From Thermoanaerobaculia bacterium (GTDB taxonomy: Bacteria; Acidobacteriota; Thermoanaerobaculia; Gp7-AA8): a stretch of 5,718 bases of DNA. This document shows, in pieces, positions 5,001-5,718 of this stretch. Numbering within the stretch: position 1 is the first letter of the stretch; the number at the start of each line of letters is the position of its first letter. The notes under the pieces were generated by a model. The model had not been told where the DNA came from. It did not search any database and was given only the letters and a program-made list of their open reading frames with translations. The stretch lies in assembly GCA_023700825.1 (NCBI GenBank), contig JAMPYE010000308.1, positions 1 through 5,718 of the forward strand. Direction: 5' to 3'. Made by a program: the position numbers and the translations under genes.

Positions 5001-5718
5001 CTAATTCAGTGCGGGCTCCGGATGGTCTTCCGGCGCGAGAAGCACGACGATCTCGCCCCGCACCGTGAAGTCGACGCGCTGCGGCCCCAGCTCCTTGCTG
5101 CGGATCAGGAACTCCGAGAGCTCGTCTTCGATGTAACGCTGGATGGCCCGGCGCAACGGCCGCGCACCGGAGCTCGACTCCTCGGCCGCCCTCGCGAGCA
5201 GCCAGTCGATCGCCGCGTCGTCGACACGGATCTCGATGCCCTTGTGGAGCAGCGCCGTGTTGACGTCGTCGACGAGCAACCGGCAGATCCTGCGAAGCTC
5301 GTCCTGGCCGAGCGGGTTGAAGATGATCACGTCGTCGATGCGGTTGATGAACTCCGGCGAGAACTCGCGCTTGAGCTCGGTGACGATCACGTGCTCGACC
5401 TCGCGCTGGTCCGCATCGCCTTTTTCGCGGAAGCCCATCGACGCGCCCTTGGTAGCGAGATGCCGCGTGCCGAGGTTCGAGGTCATGATGATGAGCGTGT
5501 TCCGGAAGTCGACCTGGTTGCCGAGCGAGTCGGTGAGGATCCCGTCCTCGAGGATCTGCAGCAGCAGGTTCGACAGGTCGGGGTGCGCCTTCTCGATCTC
5601 GTCGAGCAGCACGACCGAGTAGGGGTTTCTCCTGACTCGCTCGGTGAGCTGGCCCCCTTCCTCGTGCCCAACGTAGCCGGGAGGCGATCCGATCAGCTTC
5701 GACACCGCGTGCTTCTCC
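5001..5718 (-). CDS. clpC: ATP-dependent Clp protease ATP-binding subunit (ClpC/ClpA type), C-terminal part
   Basis: The gene enters from the right edge; 238 C-terminal residues are visible, starting EKHAVSKLIGSPPGYVG. They make up most of the second AAA+ module (D2) of a Clp/Hsp100 unfoldase, which threads proteins into the ClpP protease. Counting from the first visible residue, the pore loop GYVG is at 14-17, Walker B VVLLDE at 35-40, sensor 1 Asn81 (MTSN), the arginine finger Arg126 (FINRIDD) and sensor 2 Arg186 (GARPLRR). The tripeptide MGF at 94-96 sits where ClpA has IGL and ClpC has VGF, the ClpP-docking loop; ClpB lacks it, so this is a ClpP partner and not a disaggregase. ClpC or ClpA cannot be separated without the N-terminal and middle domains; ClpC is favoured by the D2 sequence style. 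The Walker A of D2 is outside the window. Val5 is encoded by a GTG that could be misread as a start, but the conserved residues before it show that the frame continues upstream. Confidence 0.93.
   Translation of the reverse strand, partial: EKHAVSKLIGSPPGYVGHEEGGQLTERVRRNPYSVVLLDEIEKAHPDLSNLLLQILEDGILTDSLGNQVDFRNTLIIMTSNLGTRHLATKGASMGFREKGDADQREVEHVIVTELKREFSPEFINRIDDVIIFNPLGQDELRRICRLLVDDVNTALLHKGIEIRVDDAAIDWLLARAAEESSSGARPLRRAIQRYIEDELSEFLIRSKELGPQRVDFTVRGEIVVLLAPEDHPEPALN

Noticed and set aside
5703..5705. GTG as the start of the clp gene
   Set aside because: The residues EKHA encoded just upstream are part of the conserved EKHAVSxLIG block, so the GTG is an internal valine codon and the gene continues off the window.

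Overview
The window looks like a GC-rich chromosomal segment of a diderm (outer-membrane) bacterium, with a stretch of integron gene cassettes at its left end. All genes that can be supported lie on the minus strand, so the natural reading direction is right to left. The core genes use mostly G/C third positions. The gene set (a Clp ATPase, BamA, Skp/OmpH) proves a Gram-negative envelope but does not fix the phylum. The BamA and Skp style and the GC content would fit Acidobacteriota or a deltaproteobacterial or Myxococcota-like lineage; this is inference only.

Right part (5718 to about 4411): the C-terminal 238 residues of a ClpC/ClpA-type AAA+ unfoldase, with a recognisable MGF ClpP-docking loop, enter from the right edge. 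After 27 bp comes a 128-residue tautomerase-superfamily protein with the N-terminal Pro2 and a strong Shine-Dalgarno. A 176-bp spacer follows, holding an extended -10 promoter candidate for the next operon.

Centre (4410 to 1365): bamA (794 aa, signal peptide, five POTRA domains, 16-strand barrel type with the VRGF motif and a terminal Phe), then a 65-bp spacer with a small hairpin, then skp/ompH (180 aa periplasmic chaperone). Skp escorts unfolded outer-membrane proteins across the periplasm and BamA folds them into the outer membrane, so the two genes form one functional unit. A perfect 13-bp hairpin just after skp closes the operon. The lpxD-fabZ-lpxA genes that follow skp in many proteobacteria are absent.

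Left part (1364 to 1): about 630 bp without a convincing gene, then an integron-type cassette array that reads leftward. It contains one complete 543-bp cassette (a four-helix membrane protein of unknown function), a well-formed 104-bp attC site, and the start of a second cassette encoding the N-terminus of a trypsin-like peptidase. That second gene runs off the left edge. No integron integrase lies in the window. A Pc-like promoter candidate and a weak attI- or attC-like inverted repeat sit just upstream of the first cassette. The array is either a cluster of attC sites without an integrase (CALIN), the remnant of an integron that lost intI, or an integron whose integrase lies elsewhere.
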